The position numbers and the translations under genes were made by a program. This document shows positions 1-7,542 of a stretch of 9,071 nucleotides of DNA, piece after piece (position 1 is the stretch's first letter; each line of letters begins with the position of its first letter). This DNA comes from Bacillus pseudomycoides DSM 12442 (GTDB taxonomy: Bacteria > Bacillota > Bacilli > Bacillales > Bacillaceae_G): assembly GCF_000161455.1 (NCBI RefSeq), contig NZ_CM000745.1:4903445-4912515 (forward strand). Reading direction: 5' to 3'. The notes below the pieces were generated by a model. The model ran no database searches and was not told where the DNA came from. It saw only the letters and a list, made by a program, of their open reading frames with translations.

Positions 1-12
1 TTAACTCATTTT

Positions 13-1194
13 ATGAATGAAGAAACTGAAAAGGTAAATTCCTATGTGTATATTAGCCCAGTCGTATTTACCAAAGCTTTCTTTGAGCTTTCAGTTGCGG
101 CTAAGAAACTATTCTTGGACATTGCTATGCAACAGTACAGCGAAACGACGCTTAAACGTTCCTTAGATAAACAGGATGAAAGAGGAAATACAACTCATTT
201 TGGCGGAATGTACCGCTTTTTACATAAGAAATACCCACATCAAATCCGTGCGGTTATGATAGAATTAACAACTGCATTGCCATGTTCAGGGACTCCCCTA
301 TTCAAAATTTGCAAGTTGCAAAAAGGGAGTAAAAATAAAAAAAGATATACGACTTTATATCTATCCTTACATACAGATTTCTTATGTACAAAAGAAGCTG
401 GGGAAATACAGTATCGTGATCCATTTCCCCCAAAGGTTACGTATGCACGGAAAGCTCGTTTTATTGAATCTGTGCTACAAGAACTGAATATCGGTGAATT
501 TGCACAAGACATGAATAAATTTATTCATGTACTTAAGTATACTTGTCATCGACAAATTCGAAGTGTCATTCGCAGCTTACGTGACATGATAGATCGTAAT
601 GAAGAATATCCAAGTAAGTTAGTGTATACGCTGAAAAAAATATTAAATCAAACATCACAATATCAAATTCTTGATACAGCGGCAAAAGAAGGCATTTACC
701 CTCTTATTACACAACATGTTTCAAAAGAACAAAAGGAACAAGCTGTATTTGATTTTGGATTGCATTTCTCTATGTACTCTCTTCGAAACATCAAAAAGTT
801 GTTCCGTAAAACATATGAGTTACTAAAATCCAAATTCGCTGTACCAGTTACAGAGGAATCGTATCACCGTAACTATTTAAAATATCAAGAAGAAACATTG
901 TTTAGAAAATACGCCTATGAACAAGGTGCAAATCTAAATGCTTATATAGCTTTAGAAATAGAAATACGTGAACTTCTAAAAACAAGAGGACATAAAGATC
1001 GCTTTATTCCGAGTGATGTTCGCGAATTGTTCATTGAAAAGATAGATAGATTACCTAAAGAAACACTTCGCGTTATTGAAGTGCCGAATGAGTTCAATTT
1101 GATTACGTTTATTCGTGCATTTGAACAATTAGTACGCGCTGGTATTCAAGTAACGACAGCTGAACAAGTACTTGAGGTAATAGAAACAAATTAA
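13..1194 (+). CDS. Replication-initiator-like DNA-binding protein (putative plasmid Rep)
   Basis: A basic protein of at least 393 residues, probably acting in plasmid replication by binding the origin. I do not recognise the exact family. Residues 15-41 form a predicted helix rich in Phe, Lys and Leu. Residues 96-120 look like a beta-hairpin with a basic turn (KGSKNKKR). Together these resemble the winged-helix fold of plasmid initiators. A second basic helical region lies at about 165-195, and the C-terminal half is mostly helical. The gene is followed by hairpins and an AT-rich, origin-like spacer, which fits a Rep gene next to its origin. No ribosome binding site precedes the ATG at 13, and the frame stays open to base 1, so the true start may lie outside the window. 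It could instead be another plasmid-maintenance DNA-binding protein. The coding call is firm; the function is inference. Confidence 0.6.
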   Translation: MNEETEKVNSYVYISPVVFTKAFFELSVAAKKLFLDIAMQQYSETTLKRSLDKQDERGNTTHFGGMYRFLHKKYPHQIRAVMIELTTALPCSGTPLFKICKLQKGSKNKKRYTTLYLSLHTDFLCTKEAGEIQYRDPFPPKVTYARKARFIESVLQELNIGEFAQDMNKFIHVLKYTCHRQIRSVIRSLRDMIDRNEEYPSKLVYTLKKILNQTSQYQILDTAAKEGIYPLITQHVSKEQKEQAVFDFGLHFSMYSLRNIKKLFRKTYELLKSKFAVPVTEESYHRNYLKYQEETLFRKYAYEQGANLNAYIALEIEIRELLKTRGHKDRFIPSDVRELFIEKIDRLPKETLRVIEVPNEFNLITFIRAFEQLVRAGIQVTTAEQVLEVIETN

Positions 1195-1203
1195 CGATAC
1201 TCC

Positions 1204-1238
1204 GCTCTCTATTTTTGAAAAAAATATAAATAGAGGGC
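1204..1238 (+). terminator. Hairpin just after the Rep-like gene
   Basis: GCTCTCTATTT at 1204-1214 can pair with AAATAGAGGGC at 1228-1238, an 11-pair stem with one G-U. It starts 9 bases after the stop codon. No clear T-run follows, so it may be a 3'-end stabilising hairpin or weak terminator. Confidence 0.45.
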
Positions 1239-1303
1239 TATTCGTGTTGGTTCCATTATTTAAAAACCCTACACTGATTTCTCCTTATAGACACCTTTAC
1301 TCG

Positions 1304-1330
1304 ATTCTATTCATAATAGAGTCTTTTTTT
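1304..1330 (+). terminator. Probable rho-independent terminator of the Rep-like gene
   Basis: ATTCTATT (1304-1311) pairs with AATAGAGT (1315-1322) with one G-U, a 3-base loop, and a seven-T run at 1324-1330. The stem is short and AU-rich but has the right layout to end plus-strand transcription. Confidence 0.55.
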
Positions 1331-2010
1331 ATACATTCCTATACAAAACTGTACTGCAATTAACTAATTTTCCACATCTATGTTTAAATAAACACATTAT
1401 TTTTATCTAAAATACATTCAAATACCTACAAAAAATCATAAGAAAAACATTAAATTTCGTGGGTATGTAGATAAATAAAATCTAATGTGAATAATATTAT
1501 GTAATTATTATTGAAATAAAGGGGTTTTAGTACTTCACCTATCAAAAATCATCAATATTTATGTGAGTTATGTGACAAATTCTAATTATGTTGATTAGTT
1601 AACCTATATTGTGAATGTTTTGTGAGTAAATATTAAGAAATTGTGGACATACGGTGGATAAATTGAAAATTTATTACTTGAATAAATATATTTAACAATG
1701 CATCAATTTGTTTCATTTTTTATGTAGAAATATATGATACTATTTATGATTATTTGTAGGTTTTATACCGTACTAATAGCTAATTTTGTGTTGTTAGATT
1801 CTTCTATTTATGATTTTTTGTGCTATGGTATGCTCAAATCCCTTGTTACAGTAAGGATAAAATCATATTTACTAGCCCTATATAAGTTTTATCTTTATAT
1901 CTTAAATATATATAAGATATATATTTATATAAGATATTTTTAATTGAGTTAAATGGAAGTACAAATATAAATACAAAAAGTTTAAATTTTTCTGAAGTGA
2001 AAGGGAATCA
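1331..2010. other. AT-rich non-coding region, candidate replication origin
   Basis: About 680 bases without a credible gene; one counted line (1441-1500) is near 20% G+C. It holds words close to the DnaA box TTATCCACA: TTTTCCACA at 1368-1376 (one mismatch), and on the minus strand GGTGGATAA at 1653-1661 (one mismatch) and TGTGGACAT at 1642-1650 (two mismatches). A 16-17 base near-direct repeat beginning CTATTTATGATT occurs at about 1740 and 1804. A cluster of AT-only repeats at 1896-1937 could unwind easily. Position next to a Rep-like gene suggests an origin. This is inference: such words occur by chance in AT-rich DNA, and no clear iteron array is seen. Confidence 0.35.
1896..1937. repeat. 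AT-only direct and inverted repeats
   Basis: TATATAAGATAT occurs at 1909-1920 and again at 1926-1937 (period 17). The inverted form TATATCTTA at 1896-1904 faces TAAGATATA at 1913-1921. It may be a DNA-unwinding element or a binding site; low-complexity chance similarity is possible. Confidence 0.5.
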
Positions 2011-2020
2011 ACTTATCATT

Positions 2021-2088
2021 TATATTTATGAAAACCACTCTTCCTCTGCTTGCGATAGCGTGAAAATAGAGTGGTTTTCTCTTTTTCT
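2021..2088 (+). repeat. Left copy of a 68-base direct repeat (R1)
   Basis: This aligns without gaps to 7663-7730, identical at 59 of 68 positions by hand count, in the same orientation. Weaker similarity continues left to about 2011. The pair brackets the phospholipase D and 959-residue genes. On the minus strand the repeat encodes the basic C-terminus of the toxin-like protein. Confidence 0.8.
2031..2088 (+). terminator. Terminator-like hairpin inside R1
   Basis: AAAACCACTCT (2031-2041) pairs perfectly with AGAGTGGTTTT (2068-2078), followed on the plus strand by the T-rich CTCTTTTTCT. The stem matches the hairpin at 7673-7720. It could stop plus-strand transcription coming from the left. 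On the minus strand, where the phospholipase D mRNA would arrive, the tail is less T-rich. Confidence 0.55.
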
Positions 2089-2152
2089 AATGTTTTTTTA
2101 GTATATTGCGCCCTCATCTCAAGTGGTACACCTTTATAAAGGCTATCAGAAA

Positions 2153-3901
2153 TCAGAGTTTGTCCGCGTCAGGATCTAGCAAATGGGTCCAGGCAAAGTT
2201 TGCATTTGAGTCCTCTCGTGTTAGTCCTTTTGTATTGTCTAAGAGCGGGCTCTCCTCAAGGTCAGAGGAATCATAAATCATAGCAGATGGGGGAGGGTTC
2301 AGCCAATGCTTCAACCCGGTGGCTATATCAAAGAACTGGGCATGAGGAAGGCCTAGATGTTTACGCCAGAGTGCGATTCGAAGATCGCGAGCGAATCTTC
2401 CTCCTGCCGCACGTTCTAATGGTTCTTCCGTAATGCCTGCCATAATCTCAGTGTCGTAAGTGTATCCACGATCATCGCAATTTGCTGACCCAACAGCTAC
2501 ATACTCGTCGTCGATTATCCAGAGCTTCGAGTGTACAAAGTCGCCGCACCAGGGTCTACGGCCCGGATCCTTTGTTTCTTTTAGGCTAAACATGCGCCAT
2601 TTTTTACGCTGTGGGTCGATTTTCTTTAAGTCGGTACGAAACTCGTTGCGCACGCCAATTAGATAGGGAAATTCGTTCTTATCAATATTGTCGCTGCTCT
2701 CAAAATGTTGTGAGTTACTCATCAGGATGAGGAGAAATTTGAAGCTTGGCTCCTTCAATTTTGCGACAAGAGCGTCCTTCACACGGCGACTTACAAGGTA
2801 CTGATCTTCGATATAGATGTACTCTCGTGCATTGGTGATGCCGTTTTTGACAAGTTGCCAAGCAGACTGGTCGGGATTTTTAAACTTATATGAGTCTCCA
2901 GGTTTGAATTTCGTGAGATTTGGAAAGGTTCGCCCGACTGAAACTAGCATCCTTCTCGGTTTGACTTTTCCTCCTAGCACTGTGCACGTGTCCATGTCTC
3001 TCGATTGTAATGCGGCGACACGTGAAAAATCTTTCCTCACAGCATTCGGAGTCATTTGGAATTTAATATTATCCAGCGCGGGCGTTGATGGATGATCCAT
3101 CCAACGATCGCGAAAGACGCTGAGGGCTTCGGCTACGGATGGGCCGTTCAAGCGGATATGTACGTCATGCAAGGGCGACATCCCGCCCACGTCAACACGT
3201 GTATTGTTCAAGTCCATTCCACCGAGGAAAGCCACAAGACCAGAGTTTCCGCTGATGACGACGAGTTTCTGATGGTGAGCGTTCGGACCTCGATTGGGTA
3301 GATCGCCTGGAACTAAGCGGTCGTCTTCAAGAGCGACGCCGTTTGGTAGACTATTAATAAAGTCTGCAATCGCCTTGTTGTCACCAGGTTTACCTTTGAA
3401 CGGCGTGTTCCAAAACAAACCACGGACTTGTGCTTTCGTGTTCTTCAAATAATCTTGAAGAAGTGTGTTCACGGGAGGAGTGCCACTGAGTGGATTTTTC
3501 ATACGCGTCCACGGTTCGACATGCCAACCAATCAGATAGATACGATGGTCGGATGATGTTGCTGTGGCAAGAGCTTCAGCGATGTCATCGAATGCACAAC
3601 GGCCATAGATGTAGGGTACGACAATATTACCTGACGAAGGCTCGGGTGCGCCGTCAAACCATTTCAATGCATTGTCGATTAGCTTCTTTCGCTTCATTCC
3701 TTCGTTGGGCCACCCAATATCGATTCCTTGATGCGGAAGTTTAGCGATCTCGGTGGCGTCAGTGCTACAGCTATTTGTAAATGGTTGTCCTGGCTGTGTA
3801 ATCTTACTTGGTGGTAGGACTGTTGGCGGTTCTAGCTGTTTTGGCGGCGCTACGGTGCCAGGGGTAGGTTTCACTGGTTTGACAATATCATTATTCCCCA
3901 T
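2153..3901 (-). CDS. Phospholipase D family protein with two HKD motifs
   Basis: This 582-residue enzyme probably hydrolyses or transfers phosphodiester bonds, most likely of phospholipids. Two HKD half-sites are visible: H210-x-K212 followed by the GGMD stretch at 227-230, and H457-x-K459-x4-D464 with GSAN at 471-474. The texts IYLIGWHVEP (about 121-130), FRDRW (263-267) and YIEDQYL (363-369) are typical of phospholipase-type rather than small nuclease-type members. In the first motif the usual Asp is Ser217. Residues 7-41 are Pro-rich and there is no signal peptide or membrane helix, so export is not evident. GGAGG lies 10 bases before the ATG, inside a 28-codon frame that ends directly at this start. 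The G+C of the gene is clearly above that of its surroundings, which suggests transfer. It is divergent to the 959-residue gene. Family is secure; substrate is unknown. Confidence 0.92.
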   Translation of the reverse strand: MGNNDIVKPVKPTPGTVAPPKQLEPPTVLPPSKITQPGQPFTNSCSTDATEIAKLPHQGIDIGWPNEGMKRKKLIDNALKWFDGAPEPSSGNIVVPYIYGRCAFDDIAEALATATSSDHRIYLIGWHVEPWTRMKNPLSGTPPVNTLLQDYLKNTKAQVRGLFWNTPFKGKPGDNKAIADFINSLPNGVALEDDRLVPGDLPNRGPNAHHQKLVVISGNSGLVAFLGGMDLNNTRVDVGGMSPLHDVHIRLNGPSVAEALSVFRDRWMDHPSTPALDNIKFQMTPNAVRKDFSRVAALQSRDMDTCTVLGGKVKPRRMLVSVGRTFPNLTKFKPGDSYKFKNPDQSAWQLVKNGITNAREYIYIEDQYLVSRRVKDALVAKLKEPSFKFLLILMSNSQHFESSDNIDKNEFPYLIGVRNEFRTDLKKIDPQRKKWRMFSLKETKDPGRRPWCGDFVHSKLWIIDDEYVAVGSANCDDRGYTYDTEIMAGITEEPLERAAGGRFARDLRIALWRKHLGLPHAQFFDIATGLKHWLNPPPSAMIYDSSDLEESPLLDNTKGLTREDSNANFAWTHLLDPDADKL

Positions 3902-3988
3902 CTAAGCCGCCTCCATAGCCAATTGTATGTCGTGAATTTCGCTTGCATAGGATAGCATACCTTTAAATTTTGCAAAATTAATTCTCAA
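3902..3988 (-). CDS. Small 28-residue upstream reading frame coupled to the phospholipase D gene
   Basis: A TTG at 3988-3986 is preceded by GGAGGG (3996-4001) at a 7-base spacing. The frame runs 28 codons and ends with TAG at 3904-3902, immediately before the phospholipase ATG. The peptide starts RINFAKFKGM and ends IQLAMEAA. The ribosome binding site of the phospholipase lies within its last codons, so translation of the two could be coupled. It may be a leader peptide or a small partner protein. No family is recognised, and a TTG start in a short frame is weak evidence by itself. Confidence 0.4.
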   Translation of the reverse strand: MRINFAKFKGMLSYASEIHDIQLAMEAA

Positions 3989-4300
3989 CTTTCATCCCTC
4001 CGATATGTGTTTGAGTGTTTACTTGTCTTGGGAAAATAAATTCAATGCTTTTTCTGTAGTGTACTCATAATTTGTGAATTGTAAGGAAGCTTTATACTTT
4101 TGAACTAATGGAAGTTAAACTTGACCTGTTTATAATTTAAAGAAAGTTTGCAAGTCTTCTTTAGCTAATGCTTCAGGTGCCCTTCCCTTGCAAATCTTAA
4201 CCTTGTGTGCTTATCTGAGCAACCATAATGGAATTAGTGTTGACATGGGATACTAACATGAAGCTTTGTAAAAAGATTAATCAAAAATGTTCTGTAAATC

Positions 4301-4357
4301 TTGATTTATCAATGCTTTTATCAAAACATGAATCATATTTTGATCAACCTTTTTTTA
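4301..4357 (+). repeat. Cluster of inverted repeats ending in a T-run
   Basis: TTGATTTATCAA (4301-4312) is a 5-2-5 palindrome. ATCAAAA (4320-4326) faces TTTTGAT (4338-4344), and TTGATCAA (4341-4348) is a perfect palindrome followed by CCTTTTTTT. It could be an AT-rich terminator or a set of regulator half-sites of the form TTGAT/ATCAA. Confidence 0.4.
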
Positions 4358-4400
4358 CAAACAATTAAACTTTATTTTAGATTCACAAAAGCCTATTACA

Positions 4401-4454
4401 TTAAACCTCTTAATAGGTTTAAAAATACATATCTCCCATGAAATTTGGGGATAT
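4401..4454 (+). promoter_or_regulatory. Two hairpins in the leader region of the 959-residue gene
   Basis: TTAAACCT (4401-4408) pairs perfectly with AGGTTTAA (4415-4422) across a 6-base loop. Next, ATATC (4429-4433) faces GATAT (4450-4454), with CCC/GGG able to extend the stem across a bulge. They lie 80-130 bases before the start codon and could be an operator or part of an mRNA leader. No known riboswitch is recognised. Confidence 0.35.
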
Positions 4455-4533
4455 TTAAGTCTGAAGACGGCTAAGTTATTTACAGCCATCACATAATAAA
4501 TAATCTTTATCTAAGACGAAAGGGGTACATAAC

Positions 4534-7413
4534 ATGTCAAACATTAAGCGAATAACTGATTTATTCGCCTATAAATCGGTTCTACCTTACGCTAGTGAGC
4601 TATTCGGTGTTTATCATTCCTTAATTGGCTGGAACTCTAAAAGGAAGCACGATCGAATCAAAAAAAATACCGACAATGATTATAAAAGTTTATTTTCTCG
4701 ATTAGGTCCATACCTTGAAGATGATATAACTATTGATTTTAATGATGACTGTACAATTTCAGCTCCTAACTTAGGGCCGGCTGGGTTTGCTGGTCCCAAG
4801 TTAATTCCTCAGGATTCCATCGTACTTCAGCAAATCAGTCAAATACTTCAAGATTTTGGGAAAATACCAGTTACGGAAGATGACTGGCAACGCCTTGTCA
4901 ACAACGACCTTCTATCGGAAATTCTTAGAACAAAAGTTCTTGAGCATTACAATGAAATTTCAATTGGCTGTTGCGAGCAAAATGAGATTGTTCCGATTGA
5001 AGAAAACACGGATACAGAGGACTTTTTACTGCCATTTGAAAAATTACAGCACTGTAAAGAGGAAGTAAGGAGTGGTATCACCAATGAAGCAAAAATCGCG
5101 GGTGTCATCAAAGAGCTAGTTGCAAATGGTCGCGTTAATGAGCTAAACAATATCTTCTTTGATAAGATGGCCGTAGATTCAAGACACTCTTTCCTCCAAG
5201 CACTAAACAGGAAGGACATTGGTTTTACGGATCCTTACTTGACATTCGATCCAAGAAAAGATGTGAAAGACGCGACCTTGTCGCCGCTTGGCATGGTTCA
5301 TTTATTCCGACAGTATTTCTTTGAGTTAGATACATTTCTTGGGACTCCAACAAGTCACGTGTGGCTAAGCCCTGGGTCAACAGTAGAATTAATTGAGGTT
5401 AGTACTCGAAAGACTACCACCGAGAGAACAATCGAAACACTTATTGAAAAAACGAAAAAAATAGAGACCGCCAAAACGGACCAGGATGACATAAGTGAAG
5501 CGGTGAAGGAAGAAAACAAAGAAGATCTTAAGTTAGGTTTTACAACCACCGTGAATCAATCATGGGGTACTGGGGACGCTTCCGCAACAGCAAGTCTGAA
5601 CATGGACAAGACACAACAGTTGTCCAGGGAAACAACTCACAAAAGAATGAGAACACAGAGTGAAAAGTTATCAAGCGAAATACGTGAAAATTATAAAACG
5701 ACTTTTAAAACTGTAACTGAGGTCACAGACACGTCAAGTAAACGTCATATTTTAGCTAACAACACAGAAAAACTAATTAACTATGAATTGCGCAGAAAAA
5801 TGAGACAGGTTGGTGTACAAGTACAGGATGTCGGTACTTATCTATGTTGGGAAACATTTGTTGATAACCCGGGTGAAGACCTTGGACTCGCGGACTTAGT
5901 TCATTATGCACAACCGACCGATCTCGTCCAAGTGCCTGATCAAACGGAAATCCCCATTCCTCCCGACCAAGTGATCCCTTGTAAAACAAATGCGACCTGG
6001 AATTTCGGTGATGATACGAGAATGTACGGCTTCGTAACACTTACAACGATTGATCCACCACCGGCGCCAGAAGGATTTGAAGTTGTCGTTGATGACAGAA
6101 TTATTCCAGCTGCACAGATTACTGCTTCAGGTAAAGACTTCGAAGGTGCTTGGCGTTTCGGTGCTCGGTTTACGGATAATAAACGGATTGAAGTAGGTGT
6201 GATCACAGAACCTGGTGGTCTTAAGTTTAACCGCGTAGACTTCGTGGTTGGTTTTACATTGACATATACAGTCACCGAGGCCAAAAGAAGAGAAATTGGT
6301 GATGCCAACAAAGAGAAGAAACGCGCTGGTGAGACAGCAAACAAGGAAAATATACGCAAATCCAAAGAAGCTTTTTACAAGGCTGTTAAGGAGCGTGTTG
6401 AGTTTGCCAGAGATATCCATAAGCGTAAATTTGAAGAATTACGTGAAGAAGAACGTATTATTATTTACCGTCAGCTGATAAGTTCCTTGATGACAAATGA
6501 TCATTACATTAATGCCACCAACAGCAGCCGTCACGTTCTTTCGGAGTTGATTAATTCTATCTTTGATATTGATAAGATGCTGTACTTTGTCGCTCCAGAG
6601 TGGTGGAAGCCCCGTACGTATAAAAGGGAAGTTAACATACAGGAAATTAAGAGACAGCTTAACGATAACCTTGTTACTTGGTCTGAAAGTCCTGTGCGGC
6701 TAGATAATTACTTGATTACGGAAAAGTCCAATCCTGCGCCCATGGGTAGTTCGTTAGGTTGGCTTTTACAATTAGACGGTGACAATTTACGAAATGCTTT
6801 CCTCAACGCACCTTGGGTTAAAGCAATTATTCCTATTCGTCCTGGGAAGGAGCAAGCTGCTTTGAATTGGCTACAAAACACTAATATTGAGGGAGTTGAT
6901 GGTCTGAATGCTGAGTATCTTGCTTCAGACGATGAACTAAACCAAATCAAAACAAATTTAGGATTAGAGCCTGAAGAAACAGTTACCATAAAAAACGCAA
7001 TCGATTTTCTTTGTATGCAAGTCGCTGAGAAACATGAGGAATCTAATCAAGTCCAGACATTTCCGGAAACTGAAGTTAATGATGATAACAAAGTTACTTC
7101 AACTCCAGTTGAAAAGGTCTTTGAGCATGGTTTTTATCCGTTGCAAGGTGGCTTCCGTGTAGACCCAAACGATTTAAATCGAGATCCTAACAATAAAGAT
7201 AAGAACTTCCAAGTTTTCGACCAATGGATAGAAGTCCTGCCTACTGATCAAGTGGTTCCTGTAGAGGTGGCCTACAACCCGATTACAGGGAGACAAATAC
7301 CTGTAGAGAGTGACCACAACAGACAAGTATGTGTAGAAAGTGAAGCGGAAACTGTAGAACCTAGAGTGATGGAAATAAACATTGATAATACCATTACAGA
7401 TGTTGATATTTAG
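4534..7413 (+). CDS. Large 959-residue protein of unknown function with coiled-coil regions
   Basis: I cannot assign a function. AAAGGGGT seven bases before the ATG makes the start firm. Regions seen in order: a hydrophobic/aromatic N-terminus (about 9-35), then a mainly helical part to about 270. WLSPGSTVELIEVS (277-290) is followed by charged coiled coil (about 291-335). A Ser/Thr-rich stretch (336-400) leads into a VGVQVQDVGTYLCWETFVD segment (about 426-444). A Pro-rich linker (467-512) and a beta-rich domain (about 513-580) follow. A long basic/acidic coiled coil spans about 581-645, and the C-terminal domain contains FQVFDQWIEVLPT (892-904). From memory, the 277-460 and C-terminal segments resemble large uncharacterised bacterial proteins; this was not searched. 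No signal peptide, membrane helix or catalytic motif is visible. It is divergent to the phospholipase D gene and shares its accessory setting. A structural, pore-forming or toxin-like role is possible but unproven. Confidence 0.9.
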   Translation: MSNIKRITDLFAYKSVLPYASELFGVYHSLIGWNSKRKHDRIKKNTDNDYKSLFSRLGPYLEDDITIDFNDDCTISAPNLGPAGFAGPKLIPQDSIVLQQISQILQDFGKIPVTEDDWQRLVNNDLLSEILRTKVLEHYNEISIGCCEQNEIVPIEENTDTEDFLLPFEKLQHCKEEVRSGITNEAKIAGVIKELVANGRVNELNNIFFDKMAVDSRHSFLQALNRKDIGFTDPYLTFDPRKDVKDATLSPLGMVHLFRQYFFELDTFLGTPTSHVWLSPGSTVELIEVSTRKTTTERTIETLIEKTKKIETAKTDQDDISEAVKEENKEDLKLGFTTTVNQSWGTGDASATASLNMDKTQQLSRETTHKRMRTQSEKLSSEIRENYKTTFKTVTEVTDTSSKRHILANNTEKLINYELRRKMRQVGVQVQDVGTYLCWETFVDNPGEDLGLADLVHYAQPTDLVQVPDQTEIPIPPDQVIPCKTNATWNFGDDTRMYGFVTLTTIDPPPAPEGFEVVVDDRIIPAAQITASGKDFEGAWRFGARFTDNKRIEVGVITEPGGLKFNRVDFVVGFTLTYTVTEAKRREIGDANKEKKRAGETANKENIRKSKEAFYKAVKERVEFARDIHKRKFEELREEERIIIYRQLISSLMTNDHYINATNSSRHVLSELINSIFDIDKMLYFVAPEWWKPRTYKREVNIQEIKRQLNDNLVTWSESPVRLDNYLITEKSNPAPMGSSLGWLLQLDGDNLRNAFLNAPWVKAIIPIRPGKEQAALNWLQNTNIEGVDGLNAEYLASDDELNQIKTNLGLEPEETVTIKNAIDFLCMQVAEKHEESNQVQTFPETEVNDDNKVTSTPVEKVFEHGFYPLQGGFRVDPNDLNRDPNNKDKNFQVFDQWIEVLPTDQVVPVEVAYNPITGRQIPVESDHNRQVCVESEAETVEPRVMEINIDNTITDVDI

Positions 7414-7443
7414 AATCACTTCTTTTTAAGAATACAGAGTTTA

Positions 7444-7468
7444 TTACAAAAGGAAATATTTTTTGTAA
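7444..7468 (+). terminator. Hairpin downstream of the 959-residue gene
   Basis: TTACAAAA (7444-7451) pairs perfectly with TTTTGTAA (7461-7468) across a 9-base spacer, 30 bases after the stop codon. T-richness lies within the stem arm rather than after it, so terminator strength is doubtful. Confidence 0.35.
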
Positions 7469-7508
7469 CCATGACGATACTAAAAGGAACCATTGTTATT
7501 TGTCTAGA

Positions 7509-7536
7509 TTGCAAATCTCATTGTACATGCTATAAT
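7509..7536 (+). promoter_or_regulatory. Promoter of the putative antisense RNA
   Basis: TTGCAA (7509-7514), a 16-base spacer, and a perfect TATAAT (7531-7536) with an extended TG at 7528-7529. It fires to the right, against the small toxin-like gene. The 12-mer ATGCTATAATAT (7527-7538) recurs inverted at 7889-7900 in the opposing promoter. Confidence 0.7.
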
Positions 7537-7542
7537 ATAGAT

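Larger units (their letters stand above)
2016..2117 (-). pseudogene. Broken second copy of the small toxin-like gene (C-terminal remnant)
   Basis: The minus strand can be read from an ATG at 2117 as 33 codons ending at 2016. Its last residues match the C-terminus of the intact 53-residue protein at 7655-7816: both contain KTTL, then RKQRKSGF, then KYK. Reading upstream of the ATG in the same frame gives KGV followed two residues later by Glu, matching KGVVRE of the intact protein. Homology therefore runs to about 2141, where the end of the phospholipase D gene begins. The amphipathic N-terminus and a good ribosome binding site are missing. The most likely reading is a truncated duplicate, although a short functional peptide cannot be excluded. 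Confidence 0.6.
3989..4533. other. Divergent intergenic region between the two large genes
   Basis: About 545 bases that must hold the promoters of both divergent genes. No confident sigma-A promoter is visible. TTGACA at 4240-4245 has no good -10 at the proper spacing. The stretch contains several inverted repeats (see 4301-4357 and 4401-4454) and the ribosome binding site AAAGGGGT at 4519-4526. Short open frames exist, for example 4228-4368 plus, but lack ribosome binding sites. It may include remains of decayed genes. Confidence 0.6.

Noticed and set aside
1734..1943. Plus-strand open frame of 69 codons rich in Ile, Tyr, Leu and Phe
   Set aside because: It has no ribosome binding site and its composition is that of AT-rich spacer DNA, with repeats inside. 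It is a low-complexity frame.
4130..4204. Minus-strand fragment reading ICKGRAPEALAKEDLQTFF before a stop
   Set aside because: It looks protein-like and may be the tail of a lost gene. The frame closes just upstream, no start or ribosome binding site is seen, and no family is recognised.
4228..4368. Plus-strand 46-codon frame starting MELVLTWDTN
   Set aside because: No ribosome binding site precedes it, it crosses the inverted-repeat cluster, and no family is recognised. A decayed gene is possible but unsupported.
5940..6365. Minus-strand open frame of 141 codons inside the 959-residue gene
   Set aside because: It lies opposite a firmly supported gene and has no start signals. Its Ser/Pro/Val-rich text reflects the complementary strand.
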